NCBI RefSeq assembly: GCF_014837055.1
Contig: NZ_JACSPQ010000002.1
Span: forward strand, 212,666 to 276,665
Source of the DNA: Phocaeicola faecium
Lineage (GTDB): Bacteria; Bacteroidota; Bacteroidia; Bacteroidales; Bacteroidaceae
DNA: 64,000 nt
Direction of reading: 5' to 3'
Made by a program: the position numbers and the translations under genes. Each line of letters begins with the position of its first letter. Within the stretch, counting starts at the first letter, position 1. The notes beneath the pieces are model-generated. The model was not told the origin of the DNA, made no database searches, and saw only the letters and a list, made by a program, of their open reading frames with translations. This document shows positions 16,138 to 25,040 of the stretch, in pieces.

Positions 16138-19100
16138 ATGTCTAACCTTAGAAAAGCAGGTATGAGAAGCAAAAACTCGTGCATGAGCTCGAAGAAAGTC
16201 GTTCGGGCATTATTGGTTTCGACACTGTTTACTGTACCCTCACAGTTAGTGTCAGCGCAATTAAACATTGCTTTAACCAATACTCAGTTGGGGACTATGA
16301 TTCAGCAAATTCAGTCGCAGTCCCAGTATCAATTCTTTTACGATGACGAACTGGCTGAAATGCCTATCGGTTCGGTAGAGGCAAGCGGTTCTTCTGTAGA
16401 AGAAGTCCTTGACAAAGCATTGGCAGGAAAAGGCATCAGTTACCGTGTAGATGACAATGTAATTTATTTGTCGAAAGAATCTACCTCTGCCACTGCTTCT
16501 GTTCGCTCGACCCAGCAAGACCAGCAGCAGATTACCGGTCGTATCATTGATGCAACGGGAGAAGCATTGATTGGTGTATCTATCGTGGAAAAAGGTACAA
16601 CTAACGGAACGATAACCGACTGGGACGGTAATTATACGTTAAGCGTTCCTACGGGTGCTGTCCTCCAGTTCTCTTACATCGGTTATCAGACGGTAGAAAT
16701 GCCCGTTGAAGCCGGGAAGAACGTAATCGACCTTACGATGAAGGAAGACTCTGAAATGTTGGACGAAGTCGTTGTCACGGCATTGGGAATCAAGCGTGAG
16801 AAGAAGATGTTGGGTTACGCCGTCCAAGAGTTGAAGAGCGACGAACTGAACAAGACGGGCGACCCCTCGGTTACCAGTGCGCTGCAAGGTAAGGTAGCCG
16901 GTTTGTCGATGAACACTTCAGCCACCGGTTTGGGTGGTTCTACCAAAATCACCATCCGTGGTAACTCTTCATTGAGCGATAACAACCAGCCGTTGTGGAT
17001 TGTAGACGGTGTTCCGTTCAGCGACAACAACAGTTCAGATGCCTCTTTTTATAGTGGTGTTGACCGTGGTGGCGCTTCTTTGGATATCAATCCCGATGAT
17101 ATTGAAAGTATTTCGGTATTGAAAGGTCCTAATGCCGCAGCCCTTTACGGTAGCCGTGCCGGTAACGGTGTCATCTTGGTAACCACGAAAAAAGGTTCAA
17201 AGAAAGATGGTTTCGGTGTTCGTTATAGCGGTAACTTTACTTGGACGAAAGTGGCTGAAACGCTCGAAATGCAAGAACGTTACGGACAGGGACATATTGA
17301 CTCTAACGAAGGAGCTGTTTATTCAGCTACAGATGGGTCAAGCTGGGGTCCTGTTCTTGACGGCAGCATGAAAGAAGCATGGAATGGCGAAACTTATGCT
17401 TATTCTAAATACGGTGATAAGTTGAAGGATTATTTTGAAAGCGGTTTTTCACAGAATCATAACGTATCTATCAGCAATGGCACGGAAAAATCTCATTATC
17501 GTGCTTCATTCGGTGCTTCAGATAATGACGGTGTATTCCCGAACGAGGAGCTGAACCGTATCAATATCGACTTGAATGCAGGAACAGAAATCAATAAGTA
17601 CTTGTCAATGGACGGTAAGATTTCACTGTCTCGTACAAAAGCTGAAGACCGTCCGATGTATGGTACTTACGGTGCTATTAATCAGTTGATGGGTATTCCT
17701 CACAATATTCGTTTGGATGACTTGAGACAGTATTCAGACGATGATCATGTACATATTAACTGGTACGGACCTACCGCCGGTGTACGTAACCCGTATTATG
17801 TATTAAATCAACGTCATAATTCGGATGAACGCTGGCGTGCATTCGGTTACTACAATGCGAAGATTAATTTTACCGATTGGTTGCATTTCTCTGCTAAATA
17901 TGCGTTCGATTACTATCGTACCCGTATCGAAGAGACTAATGGAGGTGATGGTATCAATGGTGAAAGCAGTCTGGCTATGGTTACTAATGATGCTATGGAT
18001 CGTAGAGAAGAAAACTTCTTCGAATCAAATGCTGAATTTATGTTCATGGCTGACAAGCAAATTACGGATAACTTCCGTTTGGGTGCTAACCTCGGTGCTA
18101 ACTTCATGTATCAAAAATACGAAACCCTGAGTGCGGGTGTAGGCAATATGCTGATTAAAGGCAACTGGATGTTTAATGCTGCCAATTTGCTTCGTACGGC
18201 TGCCGAAAGTGGATATTCACGTGCCATGAACTCAGTATTCGGTTCTGCACAGTTGGCTTGGAAAGAATATCTGTCATTGGATTTGACCGCACGTAATGAC
18301 TGGTCATCTACATTGCCACAATCAGATAACTCATTCTTCTATCCCTCTGCCAACTTGAGTTTCGTAATTTCCGACTTTGTCCGCTCTTTGGATAAGACGT
18401 TGCCGAGCTGGTTGACATTTGCCAAGTTGCGTTTGTCGGCAGCCCAAGTAGGTAAGGATACTGAACCTTATCAGTTGTATAACACTTATTCTTACTCATT
18501 CGATAACGGTATTCTTGTTCCGACCCGCGATAATGTGAAGATGAACGATAAGCTGAAACCTGAAATCGCTACTTCATACGAAGTTGGTTTGGATATGAAA
18601 TTCTTTGAAAACCGTTTGGGCTTCGACTTTACTTACTATTACAGCAAGACCAAGAACCAGATTATGAAAGTGCCGGCTGCGGCTCCGTGGTCAGGTGGTC
18701 AGTGGGTAAATGCCGGTTTGATTTCGAATCAGGGTGTTGAATTGATGTTGTATTCTACCATTGTTGATACGAAAGATTTCACTTTCGACTTGAACGTAAA
18801 CATGGCTCATAACGTTTCGAAGGTTAATGAGTTGGCTCCCGATCAAGGTGTAAGTTACATGTTCTTTAACGGCGACTCTAACTTCCCGATCAATGTAGGT
18901 GCGCGTGAAGGCGAAAAATTAGGTGAAATCTATGCAAACACTTTGTATCAGCGTGATGAAAACGGTAACATCGTAGTTGGTGCGAACGGTCTGCCTTTGA
19001 CGATTACAGATGAAAGTATCCGTGTGGCTAATCCGATAGGAAACATCCAGCCAAAACTTACAATGTCTGTATCTCCTACGTTTACGTATAAAGGCTTTAC

Positions 19101-19569
19101 ATTGTCTGCTATGTTTGACATGAAGTTTGGCGGTGACATCCTTTCTTATTCAGAAATGGTTGCAACCGGAAACGGTTTGGCTAAACGTACGGAAAACCGT
19201 GGCGAAAGCGATGGCTATATGATGGTATTCCCCGGTGTTACAGAAAGCGGTGAAGTGAATACGACCAAGATTACGGCATCTCAATATTATGGCGCTTTGC
19301 TGCCGGAAGATTTCTTGTATGACGCTTCATTTATCAAGTTGAAAGAATTGTCATTGGGTTATTCATTCCCATCAAAGCTGCTGAAGAAAACTCCGTTGAC
19401 TTCACTGAACGTTTCATTCGTAGCACGTAACTTGTGTTATCTGTTGAAACATACTCCGGGTACGAGCCCTGAAGGTGGTTATGATACAACGATGTTCTCT
19501 CAGGCCATCGACTATGCGGCTCTGCCGTACACCCGTACATTCGGTTTGTCAGTTAGTTTAGGTTTCTAA
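16138..19569 (+). CDS. SusC family TonB-linked receptor with N-terminal STN signalling domain
   Basis: A 1143-residue outer-membrane transporter. After a signal peptide (about residues 1-41, ending VSAQ) comes an STN (secretin/TonB N-terminal) domain (about 42-115: LNIALTNTQLGTMIQQIQ and GISYRVDDNVIYLS), which in this class contacts a FecR anti-sigma factor in the periplasm. A carboxypeptidase regulatory-like domain follows (about 127-205, DWDGNYTLSVPTG), then a plug with LWIVDGVPFSDNN and NAAALYGSRAGNGVILVTT, then the barrel. It is divergent from an ECF sigma gene and 21 bases before susD. Together with FecR at 24004 it gives a complete transducer set for ligand-induced transcription. A later in-frame Met at 16162 is an alternative start. 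Confidence 0.95.
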   Translation: MSNLRKAGMRSKNSCMSSKKVVRALLVSTLFTVPSQLVSAQLNIALTNTQLGTMIQQIQSQSQYQFFYDDELAEMPIGSVEASGSSVEEVLDKALAGKGISYRVDDNVIYLSKESTSATASVRSTQQDQQQITGRIIDATGEALIGVSIVEKGTTNGTITDWDGNYTLSVPTGAVLQFSYIGYQTVEMPVEAGKNVIDLTMKEDSEMLDEVVVTALGIKREKKMLGYAVQELKSDELNKTGDPSVTSALQGKVAGLSMNTSATGLGGSTKITIRGNSSLSDNNQPLWIVDGVPFSDNNSSDASFYSGVDRGGASLDINPDDIESISVLKGPNAAALYGSRAGNGVILVTTKKGSKKDGFGVRYSGNFTWTKVAETLEMQERYGQGHIDSNEGAVYSATDGSSWGPVLDGSMKEAWNGETYAYSKYGDKLKDYFESGFSQNHNVSISNGTEKSHYRASFGASDNDGVFPNEELNRINIDLNAGTEINKYLSMDGKISLSRTKAEDRPMYGTYGAINQLMGIPHNIRLDDLRQYSDDDHVHINWYGPTAGVRNPYYVLNQRHNSDERWRAFGYYNAKINFTDWLHFSAKYAFDYYRTRIEETNGGDGINGESSLAMVTNDAMDRREENFFESNAEFMFMADKQITDNFRLGANLGANFMYQKYETLSAGVGNMLIKGNWMFNAANLLRTAAESGYSRAMNSVFGSAQLAWKEYLSLDLTARNDWSSTLPQSDNSFFYPSANLSFVISDFVRSLDKTLPSWLTFAKLRLSAAQVGKDTEPYQLYNTYSYSFDNGILVPTRDNVKMNDKLKPEIATSYEVGLDMKFFENRLGFDFTYYYSKTKNQIMKVPAAAPWSGGQWVNAGLISNQGVELMLYSTIVDTKDFTFDLNVNMAHNVSKVNELAPDQGVSYMFFNGDSNFPINVGAREGEKLGEIYANTLYQRDENGNIVVGANGLPLTITDESIRVANPIGNIQPKLTMSVSPTFTYKGFTLSAMFDMKFGGDILSYSEMVATGNGLAKRTENRGESDGYMMVFPGVTESGEVNTTKITASQYYGALLPEDFLYDASFIKLKELSLGYSFPSKLLKKTPLTSLNVSFVARNLCYLLKHTPGTSPEGGYDTTMFSQAIDYAALPYTRTFGLSVSLGF

Positions 19570-19590
19570 TCTTAAATAAAATAGTTACTT

Positions 19591-21399
19591 ATGAAATTCA
19601 ATATATATAAGTCAGTGGCTGCATGTTCGTTATTGGCTATGTTAGCCGGATGTCATGACTTTGAAGAAATGAATACCAATCCGTATCAGCCAGTGTACGA
19701 CCCATCAATCATTGGCGGAACGGCCGACGGAATCGATATCGATTATACCGTATCAGATAATGCACTTGAAAGTTTGCGTGCTACCGAAGGTTCGGCAGGT
19801 GCTACTTTTTCTAATTTCGTTTACGAAGGTTTGTATAACGATTACCAAACAGCAACCAATCTTACCCATGATATCTATGCGGGTTATTGGGGAAATAATG
19901 TTAGCGGATTTGTAAGCAACTCGCCTACTTATTCTTATAATGATGGTTGGTCGGCTAACCGCTGGAAACACTTTTATGATGACCGTACTGTAAGTGAATA
20001 CAGTCAGTTGATTAAAACATTCTGGTTCTGCGACAAAGAGTATTATCATACGGCATTTTATATCACACGTATTTATTACGCATTCTTGATGTCTGCACAA
20101 ACCGATACTTACGGTGATATTCCTATCAAGTATTACGTAAAAGGTGCTCTTCCACCGGAAGAGAACGTAGAATATTCTTCTCAAGAAGAAGTTTACGGTA
20201 TGATTTTCGACATCTTGGATCAGGCTATTACCAATTTGCATGACATTCCGAGTGTGCAGCAATTTGATTTGGGAGAAGATGATTTGTGTTATGGCGGTGA
20301 TGTTGAAAGTTGGATTCGTTTTGCAAACACGTTGCGTTTGCGATTGGCATTACGTGTTTCTAACGTAAATCCGAGTCTGGCAAAACAACAAGGTGAAGCT
20401 GCTCTTGCAGATCCTTCAGGTTTGATGCAAAGTCAAGACGATAACATGACGCTGATTCCGAAACGTCAATATATCACCGGAGGTAATGAAAACATTTATG
20501 CTCTGTTATTCAGTTGGACTGCTAACGTTGTTCTTCCGAAAGAAATGGAATGGGCTTATAAGAATCAAGCTCTGAAACCGGGTGTGACAACAGATACTCC
20601 GGGATTTGAACAAAAAGCTCCGAGCAGTTTGTATACAGCCGGTGGAGTAGATGAAACCATGTTTAACGCAAGTGAAGATAATTGTTATCTTGATCCTCGT
20701 TGTAATATTCTTTGGTTCCGTCCTACCGAATTTGATAAGTTAAATCAGGCTGTACCTGAAGAATCGGATAAAGATTTCGGAGGTGTACGTAATGGTGAAA
20801 CTAATATTGGAGGTTCGTATACCACTACATACTCACCCAACCGCTGTAATTTGCAATCCGATGCTATGAATCCGCAGATTTGGTGGAATCTGGCTCGTGA
20901 AATTGTTTGGTTCGGTTATTCAGAAAGTTTGTTCTTGAGAGCTGAGGCCGCTTTGCGTGGCTGGGCAGGTGTAACAGAAACCGCTGAGCAATATTATCTT
21001 GACGGCATTCGTGCCTCTATGGATTATTATGGAATTACTAATTACAGTGATTATATCAATAACCTGCAAGGTTTGGAAGCATTCCGTAGTGGTACAAAAG
21101 AAGAACAGTTAGAACAGATTATTACGCAGAAGTGGATTGCCGTATTCCCGAACGGTAACGAAGGATGGGCCGAGGTGCGTCGTACCGATTATCCGCGTTA
21201 TATGTTGGTGCCGCAAGGTGGTAACAACTCTAACGGTGAAATACCGAACACAAAACTGATTAAGCGTGTACAATATCCGAACAGTGAATCTCGTAACCCG
21301 TTGAAACCGACTTATACGCAAGGCGATAAAGTTTGGTGGGACGTGGCCGATACGATGGATGACAACGGAAAATGGCATCAACCTAATAACTTCAGATAA
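19591..21399 (+). CDS. SusD-like outer-membrane lipoprotein
   Basis: A 602-residue glycan-binding lipoprotein partner of the STN-SusC. It starts MKFNIYKSVAACSLLAMLAGC, a lipoprotein signal with Cys at residue 21, followed by DFEEMNTNPYQP, which is typical of the SusD-like subfamily annotated as PF12741/PF12771 rather than the classical SusD. Helical TPR-like segments include FANTLRLRLALRVSNVNPSL and the C-terminal EIVWFGYSESLFLRAEAAL. It follows susC by 21 bases and ends at a strong terminator, so susC-susD may be transcribed more strongly than the mannosidase genes behind it. Confidence 0.93.
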   Translation: MKFNIYKSVAACSLLAMLAGCHDFEEMNTNPYQPVYDPSIIGGTADGIDIDYTVSDNALESLRATEGSAGATFSNFVYEGLYNDYQTATNLTHDIYAGYWGNNVSGFVSNSPTYSYNDGWSANRWKHFYDDRTVSEYSQLIKTFWFCDKEYYHTAFYITRIYYAFLMSAQTDTYGDIPIKYYVKGALPPEENVEYSSQEEVYGMIFDILDQAITNLHDIPSVQQFDLGEDDLCYGGDVESWIRFANTLRLRLALRVSNVNPSLAKQQGEAALADPSGLMQSQDDNMTLIPKRQYITGGNENIYALLFSWTANVVLPKEMEWAYKNQALKPGVTTDTPGFEQKAPSSLYTAGGVDETMFNASEDNCYLDPRCNILWFRPTEFDKLNQAVPEESDKDFGGVRNGETNIGGSYTTTYSPNRCNLQSDAMNPQIWWNLAREIVWFGYSESLFLRAEAALRGWAGVTETAEQYYLDGIRASMDYYGITNYSDYINNLQGLEAFRSGTKEEQLEQIITQKWIAVFPNGNEGWAEVRRTDYPRYMLVPQGGNNSNGEIPNTKLIKRVQYPNSESRNPLKPTYTQGDKVWWDVADTMDDNGKWHQPNNFR

Positions 21400-21431
21400 T
21401 TAACCGATCTCTTGACGAGATAAATGCCATG

Positions 21432-21467
21432 CGGAGAGCAGTATTTTTATTGCTCTCCGTTTTTTTT
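21432..21467 (+). terminator. Rho-independent terminator after susD
   Basis: CGGAGAGCA and TGCTCTCCG form the stem, followed by eight T residues. It separates susCD from the GH92-fecR genes, so part of the locus must be read through or start from its own promoter (a TATTTTTG box is at 21503-21510). Confidence 0.85.
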
Positions 21468-21646
21468 ATGCCAAATATTAAGCTGGTGTCGAAAAAAAAC
21501 AATATTTTTGACAAGTTTGTTAAGATTAAAATACTTATTCGGCTCGTTTATTAGAAAAATTAAGAAATAAGCTAAGTGTTTTTCTTTATTCTATTGTTTT
21601 ATATTAAGGTTAATACTATAATTTTAAATTTTAAGCCTTAGATATT

Positions 21647-23863
21647 ATGAGATTTTTAACAGGTTCTGTTTGTGCATTTGCTTTTTTAATTACGGCTTGT
21701 GGCACGCAAGAAAAATCTGTAACGGGTGATACGGATTATACTCAGTTTGTCAACCCGTTTATCGGTACGGATTTTACCGGAAATACCTATCCGGGGGCAC
21801 AAGTTCCCTTCGGTATGGTACAGTTAAGCCCGGATAACGGTTTGCCGGGTTGGGATCGGATTTCCGGCTATTTCTATCCCGACAGTACCATTGCGGGATT
21901 CAGCCATACCCATCTTTCGGGAACGGGGGCAGGTGATTTGTATGACATTTCTTTTATGCCTGTAACCCTCCCTTATAAGGAAGCGGAAGCTCCGTTGGGT
22001 ATTCATTCGAAATTCTCTCACGACCGCGAAAGCGCGTATGCCGGATATTATCAGGTAATGCTTGACGATTATGGTATTAATGTGGAATTGACTGCAACCG
22101 AGCGTTGCGGCGTTCAGCGTTATACATTCCCGCAAGCAGAATCGGCTGTATTCCTGAATTTGGCGAAAGCCATGAACTGGGACGTTACGGAGGCATCGTT
22201 TATTGAAGCTGTAGACTCGGTAACGGTACGCGGATATCGCTTCTCCGACGGTTGGGCACGTGGACAGAAGATTTATTTCTATACTCGTTTCTCACGCCCG
22301 TTTGATAAAATGAGTCTTGACACGGTGCTTATCGAAAAAGATGGTTTGAAAATAAGCAACGGCGTAGTGGCACGATTCGATTATCAAACGCAGAAAGACG
22401 AACAACTCACGGTGGTAACAGCCATTTCGGGCACCAGTATGGACGGTGCAGCAAGAAACCTTCAGGCTGAAGCCCCCGATAATGACTTTGATGCTTACTT
22501 GGCGAAGGCTAAAGCAATGTGGAATAAAGAGTTGGCTAAGATAGAAATAGAATCTGACAATAAGGATGACAAAACTGTTTTCTATACGGCATTCTATCAT
22601 AGTATGCTGGCTCCGACGATTTATAATGATGTAGACGGTGCTTATTACGGACCGGATAAGCAGGTACATCAGGCTGACGGGTGGGTGAATTATGGTACTT
22701 TCTCATTGTGGGATACTTATCGGGCTTCTCATCCTCTGTTTACTTATACTCAGCCTGAACGTACGAACGATATGGTGAAATCGTTTATCGCTTTTTATGA
22801 GCAAAACGGGCGTCTTCCTGTATGGAACTTTCAAGGAAGTGAAACAGATATGATGATTGGTTATCATTCTGTTCCGGTTATTGTGGATGCTTATTTGAAA
22901 GGCATTGGCGATTTTGATGCGGAAAAAGCATTGGAGGCATGTGTGAAAACAGCAAATATAGATGAGTATCGTGCCATCGGGGTGTATAAAGAAAAAGGCT
23001 ATGTACCTTATGACTTGAAACCTTACGAAAATTGGTCGCTTTCAAAAACATTGGAATATGCTTTCGATGATTATTGCATCGCACGTATGGCTGAGAAGAT
23101 GGGTAAAACAGATGTAATGAAAGAATTTGATGCGCGTGCATTGAATTATAAGAATGTGTTTAATCCGGTTACTACGTTTATGCAACCGCGTGACAGCAAA
23201 GGTAATTTCATAGAAGGCTTCAAGGCAGATGCTTATACCGAAGATATTTGTGAAAGTAACGGTTGGCAGTATTTTTGGTCGGTACAGCATGATATTGACG
23301 GACTTGTTGGTTTGTCAGGAGGAACTGAACGATTTACTCAAAAATTGGATAGTATGTTCACTTTCCATCCCTCTGCCGATGATGAACTCCCTATATTCAG
23401 TACAGGTATGATTGGCCAGTATGCACATGGCAATGAACCGAGCCATCATGTTTCTTATCTGTTTAATAAGGTAAATGAGCCGTGGAAAACTCAAAAGTAT
23501 GTAGCACAAATTATGCACGAGTTTTACACGAATACGCCGGGAGGGTTATGTGGAAATGAAGATTGTGGTCAGATGTCGGCATGGTATGTATTTAGTGCCA
23601 TGGGATTTTATCCGGTTAATCCGATATCCGGCAATTACGAAATAGGTACGCCGATGTTCCCTAAAGCACAACTTCATTTAAGTAACGGGAAAACCTTTAC
23701 GGTAATAGCTCATAATGTGAGTCATGAGAATATTTATATTCAATCAGTCAAGCTGAATGGCGCTCCGTATGATAAGTGTTATATCACTCACCAGCAAATT
23801 ATGGATGGCGCTACTTTAGAATTTGAAATGGGAAAAGAGCCGGGCACTGTTTGGTATAAATAG
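21647..23863 (+). CDS. GH92 family alpha-mannosidase, lipoprotein
   Basis: A full-length 738-residue GH92 exo-alpha-mannosidase. The start MRFLTGSVCAFAFLITAC is a lipoprotein signal (Cys18), so it is membrane anchored. The N-terminal beta-sandwich begins YTQFVNPFIGTDFTGNTYPG and includes GFSHTHLSGTGAGD. The (alpha/alpha)6 catalytic domain holds AHGNEPSHH with Glu597, the residue aligned with the catalytic acid, and GNEDCGQMSAWY about 45 residues later with the base-side Asp. It follows the susD terminator by 180 bases and precedes fecR by 140 bases. It probably trims alpha-mannosides captured by the SusCD pair; the linkage is not determined. Confidence 0.95.
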   Translation: MRFLTGSVCAFAFLITACGTQEKSVTGDTDYTQFVNPFIGTDFTGNTYPGAQVPFGMVQLSPDNGLPGWDRISGYFYPDSTIAGFSHTHLSGTGAGDLYDISFMPVTLPYKEAEAPLGIHSKFSHDRESAYAGYYQVMLDDYGINVELTATERCGVQRYTFPQAESAVFLNLAKAMNWDVTEASFIEAVDSVTVRGYRFSDGWARGQKIYFYTRFSRPFDKMSLDTVLIEKDGLKISNGVVARFDYQTQKDEQLTVVTAISGTSMDGAARNLQAEAPDNDFDAYLAKAKAMWNKELAKIEIESDNKDDKTVFYTAFYHSMLAPTIYNDVDGAYYGPDKQVHQADGWVNYGTFSLWDTYRASHPLFTYTQPERTNDMVKSFIAFYEQNGRLPVWNFQGSETDMMIGYHSVPVIVDAYLKGIGDFDAEKALEACVKTANIDEYRAIGVYKEKGYVPYDLKPYENWSLSKTLEYAFDDYCIARMAEKMGKTDVMKEFDARALNYKNVFNPVTTFMQPRDSKGNFIEGFKADAYTEDICESNGWQYFWSVQHDIDGLVGLSGGTERFTQKLDSMFTFHPSADDELPIFSTGMIGQYAHGNEPSHHVSYLFNKVNEPWKTQKYVAQIMHEFYTNTPGGLCGNEDCGQMSAWYVFSAMGFYPVNPISGNYEIGTPMFPKAQLHLSNGKTFTVIAHNVSHENIYIQSVKLNGAPYDKCYITHQQIMDGATLEFEMGKEPGTVWYK

Positions 23864-23954
23864 CAAGAAATGAAAGTAAAATATCGAATTGATAAAAAGT
23901 GGAGTCATGGCAGAATATCTTTGATTCAGCTATTTAATTTTTAATGAAATAAGT

Positions 23955-23989
23955 GTTTCCTTGTAGAGAATTGTTCTCTATAAGGAAAC
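23955..23989 (+). promoter_or_regulatory. 16-bp hairpin immediately before fecR
   Basis: GTTTCCTTGTAGAGAA and TTCTCTATAAGGAAAC pair over 16 bp with one G-U and a three-base loop. The hairpin ends 14 bases before the fecR ATG and is not followed by a T-run, so it is not a normal terminator. It could set fecR translation or mRNA processing. Confidence 0.6.
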
Positions 23990-24003
23990 AAGGTAAAAAG
24001 GTT

Positions 24004-24999
24004 ATGAAAAAAACAGGTTATCGTGAAATAGTACGCTTTTTCGACAACGAATGTTCGGAAGACGAACGCCAAGCGATTATTCGTTGGGTAAACGAGTCGG
24101 ACGAACATGCCCGGTTGTTTTTTGCATGGGAAGAGATATACTTCTTGGGCAAACAAAATGACAGAGATGAAAAGCTGTCGTTGCAGAAAGCGGAAAGAAA
24201 GTTAGAGTATTTTATCGAAGCTGAAAAAAATAAGCATCTTGTGAAAACTCGACGCTTGTACTGTTTATTTAAATATGCTGCCGTTGTTGCTGTACTTCTT
24301 GTCGTTTCTGTATTTTCTTTTAATTATTGGAGTTCGTCGCCGCAAGAAAAATGGCTGTCTGTGGTTACCGGAAGTCAAGAAACGAAAGATATTGTTCTTT
24401 CAGATGGTAGCAGAGTTTGGTTGAACGAAAATTCAGTCTTGAAATACCCGGAGAATTTTAGCACCGCAGAGCGTGAGGTGAAGGTGGAAGGTGAAGCGTA
24501 TTTTGAAGTAAATAAAGATAGGCATCGCCCTTTCACTGTCTATAACGATGCCATGAGTGTGCAAGTGTTGGGAACCAAGTTTAATTTCAAGGCAAGCCCT
24601 TCTTGCCGCATAGCGGAAGCATCATTGATTGAAGGCGAAATTAAAGTAAAAGGTAATAAGGACGAAGGGTCGATTACGCTTGTTCCCGGTCAGCGGGTAG
24701 AACTGAATACGGTGACCGGACGGATGAATGTGCGCGAAAGCAATACAGCTTTAGACGCCGTTTGGCATGATAACCTGATACCTTTTAAAAACGCAAATAT
24801 TTTCAGTATTGCCGAAACATTGGAAACCTTGTATAAGGTAGATATTATTCTTTCACCCGATATCGATGGTACAGAAACCTATTCGGGAGTGTTACGGAAG
24901 AAAGAATCTGTTGGGGATGTGTTGGAAATATTGCAAAATACTTTGCATATATGCTATGAGATTCGTCAGAATACAATATTTTTGTCACAGAAAAAATAA
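24004..24999 (+). CDS. FecR family anti-sigma factor
   Basis: A 331-residue inner-membrane anti-sigma factor. The cytoplasmic N-terminus (about 1-85) has the sigma-binding helix FFDNECSEDERQAIIRWVNE. A single membrane helix spans about 88-108 (FKYAAVVAVLLVVSVFSF). The periplasmic FecR domain (about 115-215) has LSDGSRVWLNENSVLKYPE and VKVEGEAYFEVNKDRHRPF, and the C-terminal DUF4974 domain (about 262-331) has FKNANIFSIAETLETLYKV. It should hold the ECF sigma factor at 15150 inactive until the STN domain of the SusC at 16138 signals. It is unusual in lying between two GH92 genes, not beside the sigma gene. Start chosen at MKKTGYREIV; the frame is open 17 codons further. Confidence 0.93.
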   Translation: MKKTGYREIVRFFDNECSEDERQAIIRWVNESDEHARLFFAWEEIYFLGKQNDRDEKLSLQKAERKLEYFIEAEKNKHLVKTRRLYCLFKYAAVVAVLLVVSVFSFNYWSSSPQEKWLSVVTGSQETKDIVLSDGSRVWLNENSVLKYPENFSTAEREVKVEGEAYFEVNKDRHRPFTVYNDAMSVQVLGTKFNFKASPSCRIAEASLIEGEIKVKGNKDEGSITLVPGQRVELNTVTGRMNVRESNTALDAVWHDNLIPFKNANIFSIAETLETLYKVDIILSPDIDGTETYSGVLRKKESVGDVLEILQNTLHICYEIRQNTIFLSQKK

Positions 25000-25040
25000 T
25001 CAATAAAATTCAAGTAATTAATTCCTTGAAGTATAATATT

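Noticed and set aside
21468..21646. Small gene between the susD terminator and GH92
   Set aside because: No open frame with a plausible start was seen; the interval is AT-rich with only a TATTTTTG box.
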